Below, piece after piece: positions 32,263 through 43,976 of a stretch of DNA of 64,000 nucleotides. The DNA is from Gonatopus flavifemur (taxonomy: Eukaryota; Arthropoda; Insecta; Hymenoptera; Dryinidae). Within the stretch, counting starts at the first letter, position 1; every line of letters begins with the position of its first letter. A program made the translations under genes and the position numbers. The notes under the pieces are model-generated. The model was not told the origin of the DNA. It was given only the letters and a program-made list of their open reading frames with translations, and searched no databases. The stretch lies in the NCBI GenBank assembly GCA_018340375.1, contig JAFFJZ010000130.1:39782-103781 (forward strand). Reading direction: 5' to 3'.

Positions 32263-34999
32263 TTATAATTCAGTATCCGTATCAAATGGTACGTATTTTG
32301 GTAAATACACCGTGACGGAAGCAATTTCCACTTTTGGGAATGGGTCTGGGGATAGCAATGCCGCATAAGGAACAAATGAAATATTTTCTGTTTCTAACTG
32401 TCTCTCATACGTTTCATATACTCCCACGTGTGAGTTAAACATTAATTCTTTTTCGATTCCAATAAAACCAATATTAGTGAAATCTTCATTGATAATAATA
32501 AGTTGGACTTTGCATATGATTAAGGTATCAAATTCAGTTTTGCCAAAGCAAATATTCATATTTTTTTTGTACTGCACTCCTAAATATTTAACATTATCAG
32601 AGATATATTTTACACCTTTTCCATCAGTAGCAAAGCATTTTCAATCAAGTAATTTATATGTGCACTATACATATTTGCTTCATATTTTGTACAAGTTTTA
32701 TATTCGGCCACAATTTCATTTTTATACGGAATATGGCTTTGCATTAATTCATGTCTCTCAGCCAGACTTTGAGTCACGTTTTTAAAGTTTGGAATATGTT
32801 TAATCATTTTTTTAAAATATTGGTGTTTATTTTCAAAACGTAACGTCCAAACATGCTTTAAAGGGCCAAAATGTACTATTAAAGCTGGATAGTGTTTCAA
32901 ATACTCGTGTTTGGGTCGCAAAGGAACATCAGGAAAACATTGCACTCTCAAACGGAGAAAAGCTTCTATTTCTGTTTGTAAAAAAGCAACTTGACGAATT
33001 GACAAAGCTGGGGCACATATTATGGCACATATCTCCCTCAAATGTAATACCATTTGCCACACAGGATCTTCAAAATTCTTCACAACATCTGCAACTGCTG
33101 CAGGAAGTAATAATATCAACTGTCTGATGTGGCTTGCTGTGCCGGTTAATTTTTTACAATTCTGCAATACTACTGGAGGAATGCACATTTTTACTTCGCC
33201 AAAGAATTTGATATTATTCAACTGAAAATTAAGCAGACCGAGCTTAAACCACTTATTTTTAATAAAATACCGAATGGCAAGTAATACATCATATGAAGCA
33301 ATGCCTTCAAACACATCGTGAGCTAAACATGGAGGTAAGCCAGGTGAAGCCACATGATAATGTTTTAATGAATTGAGAATAGAATTATATTTGATACCCT
33401 TGACTGATTGTCCATTCCTCTTTGCTTCATCTACACATTCGTTGTAATGATCCACAGTTCTCCACTGATGATAACTTAGAATAGATGTGTGAAATTCGTT
33501 CCGACTGACCTCACAATATCGGCAGAAATAGGGTACACGACTAAAATTTTCATTGAAACCTCCAATTTGATGACTCCCTAAGTTATCACAAACCATAACT
33601 AATAGAGTTCCTAAAAAAGTGATATTTCCATTCGGACTTGGAATCGAAATACCAACAGTTTCTAATTCTTTCAGATCTGGAATTAGTCTATTACAAACTT
33701 TAGCCCACCCAAATTTGGAAATCAATTTTTCTTTACATAAGTAATACTAATTTTATATTATCAGTATTTGATCTGAATTCTGGAGGAATATTACCTAAAG
33801 TCATATAGATCCCAACAATTTTGAATTTTTTTTCGCGGCCCCGAGAGGATTACAAACCTCAAAAGCGTCTTGAAACAAAATTATTTGTAACGCATTCTTA
33901 TGATTTTTAAAAAATTCATTATTTTTGAAAACAGTTCCATCTTTGATATAAAAAAAACCGTTCGTATGCTGGGAGGGTTTGGGTTTTTGACAATAATTGA
34001 AAATATTTTGATCATTCAGCATCATTGTCAAAGTTTGTAATATTGGAACATAGCTATAGCGGTGGCCGGAATCCAAATTATTTTCATCAAAATTATTTCT
34101 TCAACTGGAAGACATACATTAAAATTATTCAAATAATACCCTCTTCTACGGTATGGAGTACTCGAAATACCTTTATTTTCATAAACGTTATCAAAATTTT
34201 GAAAGTTATCAGCGAATATTCCTTGGACTAATTTTTTGTTTTCATCTGTTAAGGTACTCCCTTCAAGTGAAGATAAAAAATTATTTCGACAAATGTTGAA
34301 AGCAGTAAAGATTTTGTTGATAATTTCTTGATGGATAGATTCATTAGTGAAGTGTTTTGTGCTTAAATTTAAATGCATGAGAGCCAAGGTTTGTGTGGCG
34401 TCTAAAGTGGAACTATTTCCTGATCTTTTACAAATACTACTAATCATAGCAGTGTCAGTTTCGCTTATAAAATTATCGTATATTGGAACTTGAAATATTT
34501 CCTCATTATTTTCCACGCATTGTAAGGGTTCATTGCAAACCGTTTCACAAGGAACATCAGGTTCAAAATTTTCCATTGGTTCGATACATATTTCATCATT
34601 ACTAGCGGGTTGATGCTTTCTAAACATATGAACGGTGTAGCTATTTTTATTGAAAAACATCCTTCCGTTACGTGAACAATTTTGAATTGGACATTTAACA
34701 GGAATATTTTTCAAATGATTTTTCATGTGCTTATGCAGATGAGTTATGTTGAAACAATGAAAATTACATTCCGCAACATTACAATTATATTTGGTAGATT
34801 GCATTTGTTGATTTTTGTTGTGGTGTAAATAAATATGCCGTCTGAATTTCAAATAAGTGTTGAATTCCCTGTTACAATCACGATACAAACACGGTATTTG
34901 TAAATTTTCTAAATCCGTATGTACTCTTTGGTGCTTATTATATAAGTCAATAGTTTGAAATGCAGTACAACATATTCGACAGGAGATATGAGGAGACAT
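32263..34999 (-). CDS. Zinc-finger transposase (CACTA/EnSpm-like), frame broken
   Basis: Residues 1-129 carry four C2H2 fingers: C7/C10/H23/H27, C37/C42/H55/H59, C73/C78/H91/H95, C103/C108/H124/H129. After a linker the protein enters a transposase-like core. ILFQDAFEVCNPLG holds the first candidate Asp (about 33,869); LVMVCDNLGSHQIGGF holds a second Asp, followed by a CRYC pair (about 33,513-33,587); LPPCLAHDVFEGI is further on (about 33,300-33,338). The C-terminus is at 32,577-32,263 and ends at TAA. I recognise this layout from uncharacterised animal transposon proteins and place it nearest EnSpm/CMC because of the CACTG ends; KDZ-type is the alternative. Frame changes near 34,070, 33,820, 33,735 and 32,650 are single-base, three of them in A or T runs. 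Confidence 0.6.
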
Positions 35000-35750
35000 T
35001 TCTATTGTTTTAGAACCAAAAAGATGGAAGGAGTCTAATGAATGATTTGGAAAGAATTTCAGTCAGCAGGATGACAGTAACTTCTCATGTATCCACTTAT
35101 TTCATCCAGATCCATGCTTTTCCACTGCAATTGGAATTTTGTCCTTTTCATTTCAGACATAATAAAATATTTCATGTTTGGGATATCTATATTGAGGAAG
35201 AAATACTTTGAACAATGAAATATTTAGTTGAACAATTGCAATTCAATACTCACAGGACTTCAATAAATAAATCAAATCAATCAAATCGAATTATAATTTA
35301 CTAAATCAAAGAAATATTCATTCAATAAAACAAATCTTCAATACAGAATCAAATTTTCTGTGCAATCAATTTGATATTCAATTATATTCATTCAACATAT
35401 ATTCATTTCAATCAATTTAATATCGACGTGGTACTGTTCAACTAAACAATCCGTTGATGCAAGTAATTTCTAATTCAGTCTCATTTTCGAATTACAGTAT
35501 TTAATGGAATATTTGCAAACAATTTGAATGAAGAGTTTTATACATCATGTCAATTATTCAATGAGATCAGGGTAATATAGAAACGTGGTGTCGATTCTAA
35601 TATTTTTCATCAACAAATAATATTGACTGATATTCTACATTTAGAGAGCCTTTAGAAGCAGCCATTTTTCTATGAAAGATATTCATTTGAATGTTACCCA
35701 TTAATTGTATTCATATTATAGCTTTGTTCAAGTTAGCTACATAGTTTTAT
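35000..35750. other. Upstream region of the transposase gene, AT-rich
   Basis: This 750-base stretch should hold the transposase promoter. No TATA or initiator stands out above the AT background, and no gene or repeat was recognised. Confidence 0.3.
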
Positions 35751-35754
35751 ACTT

Positions 35755-35998
35755 GAGGGGTGTCGTAGCAAAACCAACAATCTCCATTTTTCACGATTTT
35801 TCATTTGATGAGTCATATTTCCCCTTCAAGGTGAGTTTTATTTAATTTCAAATGAAAATGGGTTACCTTATAGGACTACATTCCCAATTATCATGCAATT
35901 ACTAGATGGGTGAAGAATTGTTAACAATATGGAACAGTTTTTGTTGATACTGAAGAGGTTTTAGAAATGGAGATTGTTGGTTTTGCTATGACACCCTC
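35755..35998. mobile_element. Foldback MITE, GAGGGGTGTC ends, ACTT duplication
   Basis: GAGGGGTGTCGTAGCAAAAC at the left and GTTTTGCTATGACACCCTC at the right pair; the match continues through CCAACAATCTCCATTT. ACTT (4 bp) flanks both sides. The 4-bp duplication separates it from the CCC/CAC group. Confidence 0.75.
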
Positions 35999-36345
35999 AC
36001 TTCCTTAACAAAGTGTGAAAATGCAGGTTTTGATTAATTAATATTTCTGGTCTTCTATAGGGTATAAAGTAATGTATTTAGTACAAACAAAGCCATTGAC
36101 TGTTTATTTGGTTTTCAATTTTGTAGAGCTTTTAGAATGATTTGTAATATGTTTTGAATACGTACCATTACCTGCACTCCTTATGTGATATGATTAGCGC
36201 AATCAAGTTCAAACCCATCAAAGTCGTCTAAAAGATTTGCCGCAGATCCTATAGGACACGACATAATTTTATATTTATTGCCGATTCAAACAGATAAAAC
36301 ATCAAGCTTCACATACAATCCAGTATAAAGCCTACAGCCTACAGC

Positions 36346-36628
36346 TGTGTGTCATTGTTGAACAATTTCAATAAAAATCAATAGGGTGAACTATTCAGTA
36401 GATGAACGACTCACAAATCTTGTAATTATTAAAAATTTCTGCCATATTGAAATTATTTGATTGTTTCACAATAGAAGTAACCTCTTACAAGAACCATCGA
36501 TTTATTTGAATTTAGAGAAATTTTTAGTAGTTACTTTTTTATGAATCGTTCATCTACTGGTCATCGTTCATCTACTGGATAGTTCACACTATTGATTTTA
36601 TTGAAATTGTTCAACAATGATACACACA
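36346..36628. repeat. Foldback with GTTGAACAATTTCAAT arms
   Basis: GTGTGTCATTGTTGAACAAT...GGTGAACTATTCAGTAGATG pairs with CATCTACTGGATAGTTCAC...ATTGTTCAACAATGATACAC. The right arm contains an extra GTTCATCTACTGG duplication. No clear target duplication. Confidence 0.65.
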
Positions 36629-37349
36629 AATATTACAAATTGGAATTTAGATGTATAAGCATGTTTTTCGCTTTTTTTACACTATCAGCAAAGTATAGTC
36701 ATACAATATTTCATTTCAATTATTTTTCATGCCTGTTGCTGGAAATATATATTTCTTTGATTCGTTTGAGATTCTCATTCGTTTTTCACTCAATTAATTT
36801 AACAAAATAATGACAGAAACACCGTTCAATTACATTGGAGACTCCAGATATGAACGCGTGCTTCGAGATTTTCATAACCAACAAAATTCAAATTTGTGGT
36901 ATCCATGTGTTTTCAATAAATTCATTCAGATTAAAAACTTACTTCGATTAAATCCATTTAGATGAATAATTTATTTCAAATTAATTGAATAATACTTACT
37001 TCCAGTGCTTTCAAAAGGTTTCAATTTAATGTTCACGAGCTCTTCTTTTCACATTTGAAGGCATCGAGTGGCGGCAGGGAAAGAACGAAATTCGAGATTG
37101 CTAACTTATTCAAACTTTCATCGTATTTCCATTAAATTAGATTTTTTCTACCGTTTCTCGGAAAAATACAAAATGAAAATGACATTTTCATAGTCATGAA
37201 TGTAATTTTACAAAAAATGGAATATTTCAATAGCATTGTATATTAACCATAAAATTCGTTCAACTACCAAATTTTTGTATAATTACATTGTCAAAGAAAT
37301 CTTTTCAATGATAATGTAAAATCTCCCTTTTTGATGTAAGACTTTACAG
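36629..37349. other. AT-rich, no gene seen
   Basis: This region lies between the foldback and the right subterminal region. The 72-codon frame at 36,592-36,810 has no recognisable motif. Confidence 0.3.
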
Positions 37350-37618
37350 TGAAGGTGATTTCACAATAATCGGGGATTTGGTTACCTTAAACGTAGGTAA
37401 CTTTCTTACCAACGACAAGTGTAACGTTTTTACAGTCCTTAGGGGTGGATTCACATTGCATGAGTGAAATTGATATGTTCCTAATAGAATGTACCATCCA
37501 GTGTCGTTTCACAATTTTAAGGTTGGATTTTGCATACGTTCAACATAACATTGTTACAATATTAATTCTGTAATTTTACAGTTTCAATACGTAAATTTAT
37601 TTTTGACTTTTTACAGTG
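37350..37618. promoter_or_regulatory. Right subterminal region
   Basis: It contains GGTTACCTTAAACGTAGGTAAC and repeated ACTGTAAAA/TTTTACAGT motifs leading to the terminal TTTTTACAGTG. A second ACTTTACAGTG lies at the left border of this block. Confidence 0.4.
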
Positions 37619-37620
37619 TA

Positions 37621-39517
37621 TGTAGAAAATTGCAATTCAGTTGACAGATGTGAGGTTAAGTTTATGTGATAAAAAACAATGAATGAATTATTTTTGTGAA
37701 ATGTGTGGTCGTTATTGTTTAATTATTATGTATTAAAAATCTTTTCAAGCGAAAGTTTAAAATAAATTTCCAGAAACTTGGATTATTCACATAAAGCTCG
37801 TTGGATGGTTTTACTCTTGAAGAGTACTGTCAAAGTTGACATTTGCAAATTGGAGAAAAAAGTCTTATTTTCTGTCTTGAATTTGTTATTAGAGTGGTGA
37901 TAAACTTGCAGAAAGAATTTGAAGGTTGGGTGAAATCCATATTGATCAGGAAAGTCGAAACCGTATTGCAAAACTTGGAAAATCTGTTAACGTAGCTGAC
38001 AATACTGGGGTATCGAGTCAGCTTTTCCTTACTACATGAAATCTAGGCAGGAGAAATGTATCAAAATTCAGTGAATTCAAGTTGGTGTTGAGTGAGAGAA
38101 GACAGAAATATTCATTGGATTTTATTGGTTACTATAAAAATGTCAACAAATAAGGAAAGGCTAAGTAGGACTGACTGTATCATCTTTTAATATATTTGTT
38201 GCAATAATGTTGTATCATGCTGCTACGGATGAATGTTATTATATTTGTGAAACAGGTTCAATACACTTGTTTCTTCAACTTATTAGTAAGAAAATACAAA
38301 AATGTCCACAATACAAAATTATTGAAACAAAAATAATGAAAGATGATACAGTGAGTCCTACATAGCCTTTCCTTATTTGTCAACATTTTTATAATAACCA
38401 ATAAAATCCAATGAATATTTCTATCCTCTCTTACTTGACACCAACTTGAATTCACTGAATTTCGATACATTTCTCCTGCCTAGATTTCATGTAGTAAGGA
38501 AAAGCTGACTCAATACCCCAGTATTCTCAGCTACGTTAACAGATTTTCCAAGTTTTGCAATACGGTTTTGACTTTCCTGATCAATATAGATTCCACCCAA
38601 CCTTCAAACTCTTCCTACCAGTTTGTCACTACTCTAATAACAAATTCAAAACAGAAAATAAGACTTTTTTCCCCAATTTGCAAATGTCAACTTTGACACC
38701 ACTCTTCAAGAGTAAAACCATCCAACGAGCTTTATGTGAATAATCCAAGGTTCTGGAAATTTATTTAAACATTCGCTTAAAATAGTTTTGATTAAATGAG
38801 TTCTTCATGACTCATATTACTACAAAAATGATTTGATCTCTGAGCTTTTTCTGAGAAATATTGATGTAAGTATTTGAATAAAACTCATCCTCACTGCATC
38901 AACAAATTATGATTTTTCACATATTACAACAGCTATGACTGATTCAATAATTCATGTTGCACTGAATAATAGATTTTTTTAATACATATTAATTAAGAAC
39001 CAACGTTCACACATTTCACGAAAATAATTAATTTTTATTTTTCAATTCAAAGAAGTCAACCTCATATCCGTAAACTATATTTCAATTCTAAAATACAAAC
39101 AGATTTGTTACATTTTCTTTCTCATTTATATCACCTGTAATTATATGTAAAAATTAATGGAAAAAACTGTTCAGCTGTTTAAAAATCTTTATGAAATACG
39201 TGCTGTATGGGTACTGACATTTCCGATATCAAGTGTGAACAATATTTCATTCATTTTAGAATTGAAAAGTTCATTCTTCTCCATTTTATATATATTTTAG
39301 TAAGCACTTGTATAATTATTAGAGATGGTTTTACTCCACATTATCAATTAGTTCAACTTATTACATAATAATAAGTATCTCACTATTTGTTACCAACCAG
39401 CGCTAGTTGGATTCAACTTATCAGTAATTGACCAGTACCTCGCTAGTTTTTGTGCTCAGTTTTCCTCTCTAGCGCCTCATCAGTCATAGGAAAAAATTTG
39501 TGAAATTTCTACCAGGG
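37621..39517. mobile_element. Repeat A foldback element, copy 3 (left end lost)
   Basis: The arms 37,640-38,270 and 38,300-39,050 are inverted copies, each with ATTGGATTTTATTGGT, TTTCCTTACTACATGAAATC and CGTTGGATGGTTTTACTC. The right end is GAAATTTCTACCAGGG. The left terminus is absent: the 11.5-kb element ends immediately before it. Reciprocal frames of 62 and 70 codons are artefacts of the inverted arms. Confidence 0.7.
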
Positions 39518-39606
39518 TTAAGGACCTTCGAGCGACAGACGAAATATATGATATTTTTCGCATCCTTCTTTTATAAAATATGTAAGAATGACAAATTTCA
39601 AATATG

Positions 39607-39872
39607 CACGGAGAAAAAGGTATCTTAAAAAGTACCATAATTTATGGATTTACTGCGCTGGTCTAACTGAGTCTAAATATTTACCTGAAAAAACCTCTAA
39701 AAGTACCATAATGTCTTGGACTTTTATACGGAAGGTACCATACTTATTTCAAAAAGTCCAAGAAATTATGGTACTTTTAGAGATTCATGCAAGTGAACAT
39801 TCCGACTCAGGTCAGACCAGCGTTGAAAATCCATAAATTATGGTATTTTTCAAGATATCTGTTTTCTCAGTG
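39607..39872. mobile_element. CACGGAGAAAA MITE, 266 bp
   Basis: The ends CACGGAGAAAAAGGTATC and GATATCTGTTTTCTCAGTG are flanked by TG on both sides. AAAGTACCATAATTTATGG lies near each end, and there is an inner hairpin of AAAAGTACCATAAT / ATTATGGTACTTTTAGAG. It is of CACTA-type form. Confidence 0.8.
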
Positions 39873-40130
39873 TGTGATAATAAAATACATGCATGGGATT
39901 GCGCACTGTAGATGCAAATTCTCATTCCATATTGGTTCTGAAATATAGGAAGCCAAATTTTCTGAATGATAACCTTCAATCGTAAGAATTTTCCATCGAT
40001 CCCATAATGTTTCAGAACCACTGTAAATTAACATCCTCAATCCCAAGCATGTATTTTATCATCGTATTCATGAAATTTTTATTTCTCACGTGGTTCACGA
40101 AAATATTTCGCGCAAAATTTCGTACCATTC

Positions 40131-40235
40131 CCCAACAGAACCTCAAATTTGTGTACGTCCAGGAAACGCCCAAATACGTTTCTCGGACGTCCTTCGAAGG
40201 TTTCCTGGACGTACACAAATTTTAGGTTCTGTTGG
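40131..40235. repeat. Short foldback, CCAACAGAACCT arms
   Basis: CCAACAGAACCTCAAATTTG / TGTACGTCCAGGAAACG pairs with CGTCC...GGTTTCCTGGACGTACAC / AAATTTTAGGTTCTGTTGG, arms of about 45 bp. No target duplication was found. Frames on both strands are mirror artefacts. Confidence 0.7.
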
Positions 40236-40439
40236 AGTTCACTATCGTTCAAGCACTCTCAACGACAAGACTCGTAGAGTGTAACCTTATGCGATTGAGA
40301 ATCATAATTTCAAAATTTATAATCACCAAAAGATTATAATTATTCAATTTATTCACTCAATTTCAAACATTATTGATGGTGATGTTATTTTCTCAAATCT
40401 CTATCGATTTAGCTTAAGTCAATTTTAATGTACTGATAC

Positions 40440-40579
40440 TTGAAATTGTAATTCAATTCCACATGATTTGAAAATTAATGTAATAATACTTGAATATCAT
40501 TTCATGTACCTTCAAGTTGAAATTTCATGTACACTGGTACATTAAGAGTGCATTAAAATTCAAGAAATTTTTAACAGTG
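40440..40579. mobile_element. CACTGTTAAAAATTTCT-ended fragment
   Basis: It ends AAATTTTTAACAGTG and is the inverted counterpart of the terminus at 129. The 5'-truncated non-LTR element begins at this border. Confidence 0.45.
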
Positions 40580-41217
40580 TGTTGATCTTGAAAAATTTGG
40601 TGGCGTGTTGGATCAGTCAGATTTGTTATCGGAAATTCGGACATCGTTGATTCTGCTTGTTCAAAACTCAGCAACCAGCTCAACGCGTTTGAAATCAAAT
40701 TAAATTCTTTATCCAACACTGGCGGAATTATCACGAGATTATCCACCTTGGAATCGTCTGCTCCTTCTTCTTCACAAGGTTTTACAATGAAGAAGATTTG
40801 ATAGATGAGCTAAATGAACGACATCGAAGAGCATGTAATATTTTACTCTTCAACGTTGAAGAATCTTCGAGGAATGGGTCTCCTGATCATGTTATAGTTA
40901 CTGATCTTCTTTAAAAAATCAGACCTGATACTTACGACAATGTGCAGATTCGCCGTATCGGTAAGAAGAAGGACGCTTCTAAAACTCGTCCGATCTGTGT
41001 CACATTTGCATCACGGACCATACCCATTGGGATTCTTCGTAACAAATCGTTGTACAATGGTTCAATTAGAATATCGCAAGATCGTACCTTGAAGCAACGG
41101 AATCATCTGTCGAACTTACGCGAAGAGTTGAAGAATCTGAATGACCCTTCAAGGACTATTCGCTATTTCAATGGGATACCTGAGATAGTTCCTGCTCACC
41201 AAAGAAAAAACGCTTAA
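40580..41217 (+). pseudogene. Non-LTR retroelement ORF1 (broken)
   Basis: Frames read SACSKLSNQLNAFEIKLNSL (coiled-coil-like, about 40,657-40,720), then LIDELNERHRRACNILLFNV (about 40,802-40,860), then IRRIGKKKDASKTRPICVTF (about 40,948-41,007) and RTLKQRNHLSNLREELKNLN. This is the coiled-coil plus RRM-like layout of ORF1 proteins of jockey/CR1/I-type elements, which bind element RNA. A TAA near 40,911 and a frameshift near 40,795 break it. The start of ORF1 is missing. It ends at TAA eight bases before the ORF2 frame opens. Confidence 0.6.
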
Positions 41218-41221
41218 TCGA

Positions 41222-43011
41222 CCCTTTGGTGTATTATCAGAATGTTCGTGGCTTGAGAACTAAACTTGATCGACTTCATTGCTCTGTTGCTATATCAGAT
41301 CCATGTTATGATATTATTATCTTATCTGAAACCTGGCTGCGCGAGGATATTCTATCTTCTGAAATTGGTTTACATGGCTATGCAGTTTATCGTATGGATA
41401 GAAACAGACTCACCAGTCAATTTTCGCGGGGAGGTGGTGTCTTAATCGCCGTTAAGGATACCCATCGGAGCTGTGTCGTCTCATCCTCTTATTCCAAAAT
41501 TGAACATCTTTACGTTGAAGTTTATTTTGGTTCTTTGTCGTTGTTGTTTGGGGCTGTCTACATTCCACCTGCTTCGGATTCTTCAATATACTTGGACCAT
41601 TGTACAAGCGTTGGCGAAATCCTCCTCAAGGAGAACTTCAACTCCTTATACTTGTACGGGGATTACAATTTACCTCATATTTCCTGGAGCAATATTGATT
41701 CCAAATTAACTTTCTCAGTGTTACCTTGTTCGACTCTCAATGAAATGACTTCTGCGCAATATGTTCTCAAATATTTCAATGAATTAAATTTTTTTCAACT
41801 TAATACGTTCAGAAATTCTCATGGTAACATACTTGATCTCATTTTCTGATAACGATCGTATTGATGTCAATATTGCTCTGGATTCTTGTCTCGCGTGTGA
41901 CAACTTTCATCCTGCTTTTGTATCTAAGCTCAACCTACGTGAAAGTGTTTTACTGGTCCCCAATAGAATCATCAAATATAATTTTAATAAGGCGAATTAC
42001 AGTGTAATTTGTGGATATTTAGGTTCTATCAACTGGGACGATGAATTGCGTAATCTTAATGTAATTGAAGCTGTTGATTTTTGTATCTTCATTTATATAA
42101 TGCAGTTGATTCATTTTGTACCCAAGTATGTATTAAGGAATAGTTCTTATCCAAAATGGTTTTCTTCGGAATTAATTGAACTTATTCGTCAAAGAAAATT
42201 GCTCACAGTAGTTACAAAGAGTCAAATTGCTTTGAAGATTGCTTAATCTTCAGTCACTTGAGCTCAATGTAAAGTTTTGACTCGCCAATGTTACTTTGTC
42301 TCATCTTCATTATGTTCAAGGTCCATTCCTACAAATGTCAAAAGCTCTTGGAACTTTGTTAATAGTAAGCGGAATCAGAACGGTATACCCCTGGTGATGC
42401 ATTTAGACAGTACTATTGGCAATACTGGTATTGCTGTTTCGAACTTATTTGCATCTTATTTCAGATCAGTTTATCAAAATTATCCCGTTGTTCCTTGTAA
42501 TTTACCAGAATCTACTCTCAATGTCAATCTTTCCGATTTATCCATCAATATCGGTGAAGTGTTCAATAAAATCTCATCCTTGGAAAATCTTCGGTCCTGG
42601 TGATGATGGTATTCCTCCTAATTTTCTGAAATCTTGCAAGTTTGTCATTTCTCGGCCTTTGTGGTTGATCTTCAACAATTTTTTATCCTCTGAAATATTT
42701 CCTTCTCAATGGAAATCCAGCTTAATTACTCCTATCTTCAAATCTGTGGACCGTTCTGACCTGAGAAAATATAGACCAATTAGTATCATGAATGTTATGC
42801 CGAAAATTGTTGAAGATATAGTTACTGATAAAATAACACCACTGTTTTCTGATATAATTTCTGATTTCTAGCATGGCTTTACTTCTGGAAAATCTACCGT
42901 AACTAACTTGTCTATTTTTTCTCATGTCGTGTCCTCTGCGCTTGATCAAAATGCCTAAGTTGATACTATTTATACAGACTTCTCAAAGGCTTTTGACAGA
43001 GTTGATCATCC
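41222..43011 (+). pseudogene. Non-LTR retroelement ORF2: endonuclease and truncated reverse transcriptase
   Basis: The first frame (41,222-41,849) is an APE-type endonuclease: NVRGLRTK, IIILSETWL, GGGVLIAV and LYGDYNLPHISW, then a C-terminal GNILDLIF. A frameshift leads to the linker (41,850-42,246) with SYPKWFSSELIELIRQRKL. The reverse transcriptase follows in pieces: DDGIPPNFLKSC (about 42,603), PSQWKSSLITPIFKS and LRKYRPISIMN (about 42,703-42,790), HGFTSGKSTVTNLS (about 42,873), and motif A TDFSKAFDRVDH (about 42,976-43,011). The sequence stops there, so the YADD catalytic motif, thumb and tail are absent. Nearest to jockey/I-type elements. Non-functional. Confidence 0.8.
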
Positions 43012-43521
43012 CTGTTGAAAAAAACCAATCGATTCCAATGGTTTCCGATAGGACATGGTTTATCATTGGAAAATGATGTGTATTTGTCACAGCAACTCCA
43101 TATGGATACCAATGGAAGGTCAACTTTCTGAAATACGAAGAGCGTATTAAAATGTATCGGAATCTGTTGGTATTCCCCCAAAGGTCATCTGATTTAAGCG
43201 TGTTCGAATTGGATTCCATGTGGAATGATGAATGATAAATGTTCTGAATGGAATTCATTTGGAGATACCAATCTGAATGCTTTGATATATTTTCGTATGG
43301 GTATTCATTGTATTTTATACGGAAGACCAAATGAACAAGTTTTATCAATGGAATTCATCTGGAATGACAGAAGTGGGTTATTTCATAAACGTTTGTATTG
43401 GGATTCATTGGATTCTATCGGAAATACAGGAAACGTGTGTTTTCAACGGAATCCATTTGGAAATACCGAAGTTTGGACCCTCAGGAATTGAATTTTTGAA
43501 TTTAAAGAACACATTGGAACC
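43012..43521. repeat. CCCTGTTGAAAAAAACC-bordered repeat
   Basis: It begins CCCTGTTGAAAAAAACC exactly where the reverse transcriptase stops. It continues with loose ~75-bp units (GGAATTCATTTGGAGATACC, GGATTCATTGGATTCTATCGG) and resembles the CCCTGGTT element interior. The short frames are not gene-like. Confidence 0.45.
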
Positions 43522-43782
43522 TACAGTAAAAACAATTCCGTCATTGTGTAAAAAGAAGTACGTGTCAAAATTCAAGTGTTGAATATTTAACACTTTTGTG
43601 TGTTTATTTAACACACTGATCAAATGCTGTTCGATTGATTCATTTTCAACTCATTAAAATGTTATTCGAGTTCAAATTAATACTTTATAAGTGTCACTCT
43701 GAAATCAACACACGTTGAGTGTGAAGAAAAATGGTTAACATTCGCTTGTGTGTTGAATTTGACGAAAAATTGTTTACTGTGT
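43522..43782. repeat. Foldback with ACAGTAAA ends
   Basis: CTACAGTAAAAACAATTCCG and CGAAAAATTGTTTACTGTG are inverted, with AACACACTGA / TCAACACACG-type internal motifs. The flanking duplication is unclear. Confidence 0.5.
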
Positions 43783-43976
43783 ATTGGAAATTCCCAACCG
43801 CCATTCGATGTAACAGTTTTGAATTGGATCCTATGTGGAAACGCAAAACAAAATGTTTCCGATGGAATCCGTTTAGACATATCATACTAACTCATCCATT
43901 TTTGTATTGGTACTTATCGGATTGTTCCACATGCAACCAATATTGGAAACAAATAGTTTTTCCTCATGGTATTTAA

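Larger units (their letters stand above)
26161..37618 (-). mobile_element. Probable 11.5-kb CACTA-type transposon with two genes
   Basis: The left end CACTGTAAAAA and right end TTTTTACAGTG are inverted, each flanked by TA (26,159-26,160 and 37,619-37,620). GTAGGTAA/TTACCTAC motifs occur near both ends (about 26,200-26,235 and 37,385-37,415). Two minus-strand genes lie in the middle: zinc-finger transposase (34,999-32,263) and CIDE-N accessory (31,995-30,437). Flanks hold ~2 kb of tandem units and five small later insertions. The perfect terminal match is only 11 bp and a CACTGTAAAG-like site at ~37,350 could be an alternative right end, so the limits are inferred. Confidence 0.6.

Noticed and set aside
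32263..34999. Assignment of the transposase to KDZ
   Set aside because: KDZ elements make 8-bp duplications; the inferred ends are CACTG with 2 bp. The assignment to CMC/CACTA is still tentative.
37350..37618. Right end of the 11.5-kb element at ~37,350
   Set aside because: The TTTACAGTG there lacks a matching TA flank, while 37,618 has it; kept only as an alternative.
40012..40284. Three overlapping frames of 64-72 codons on both strands
   Set aside because: They are mirror images produced by the 105-bp foldback at 40,131-40,235.
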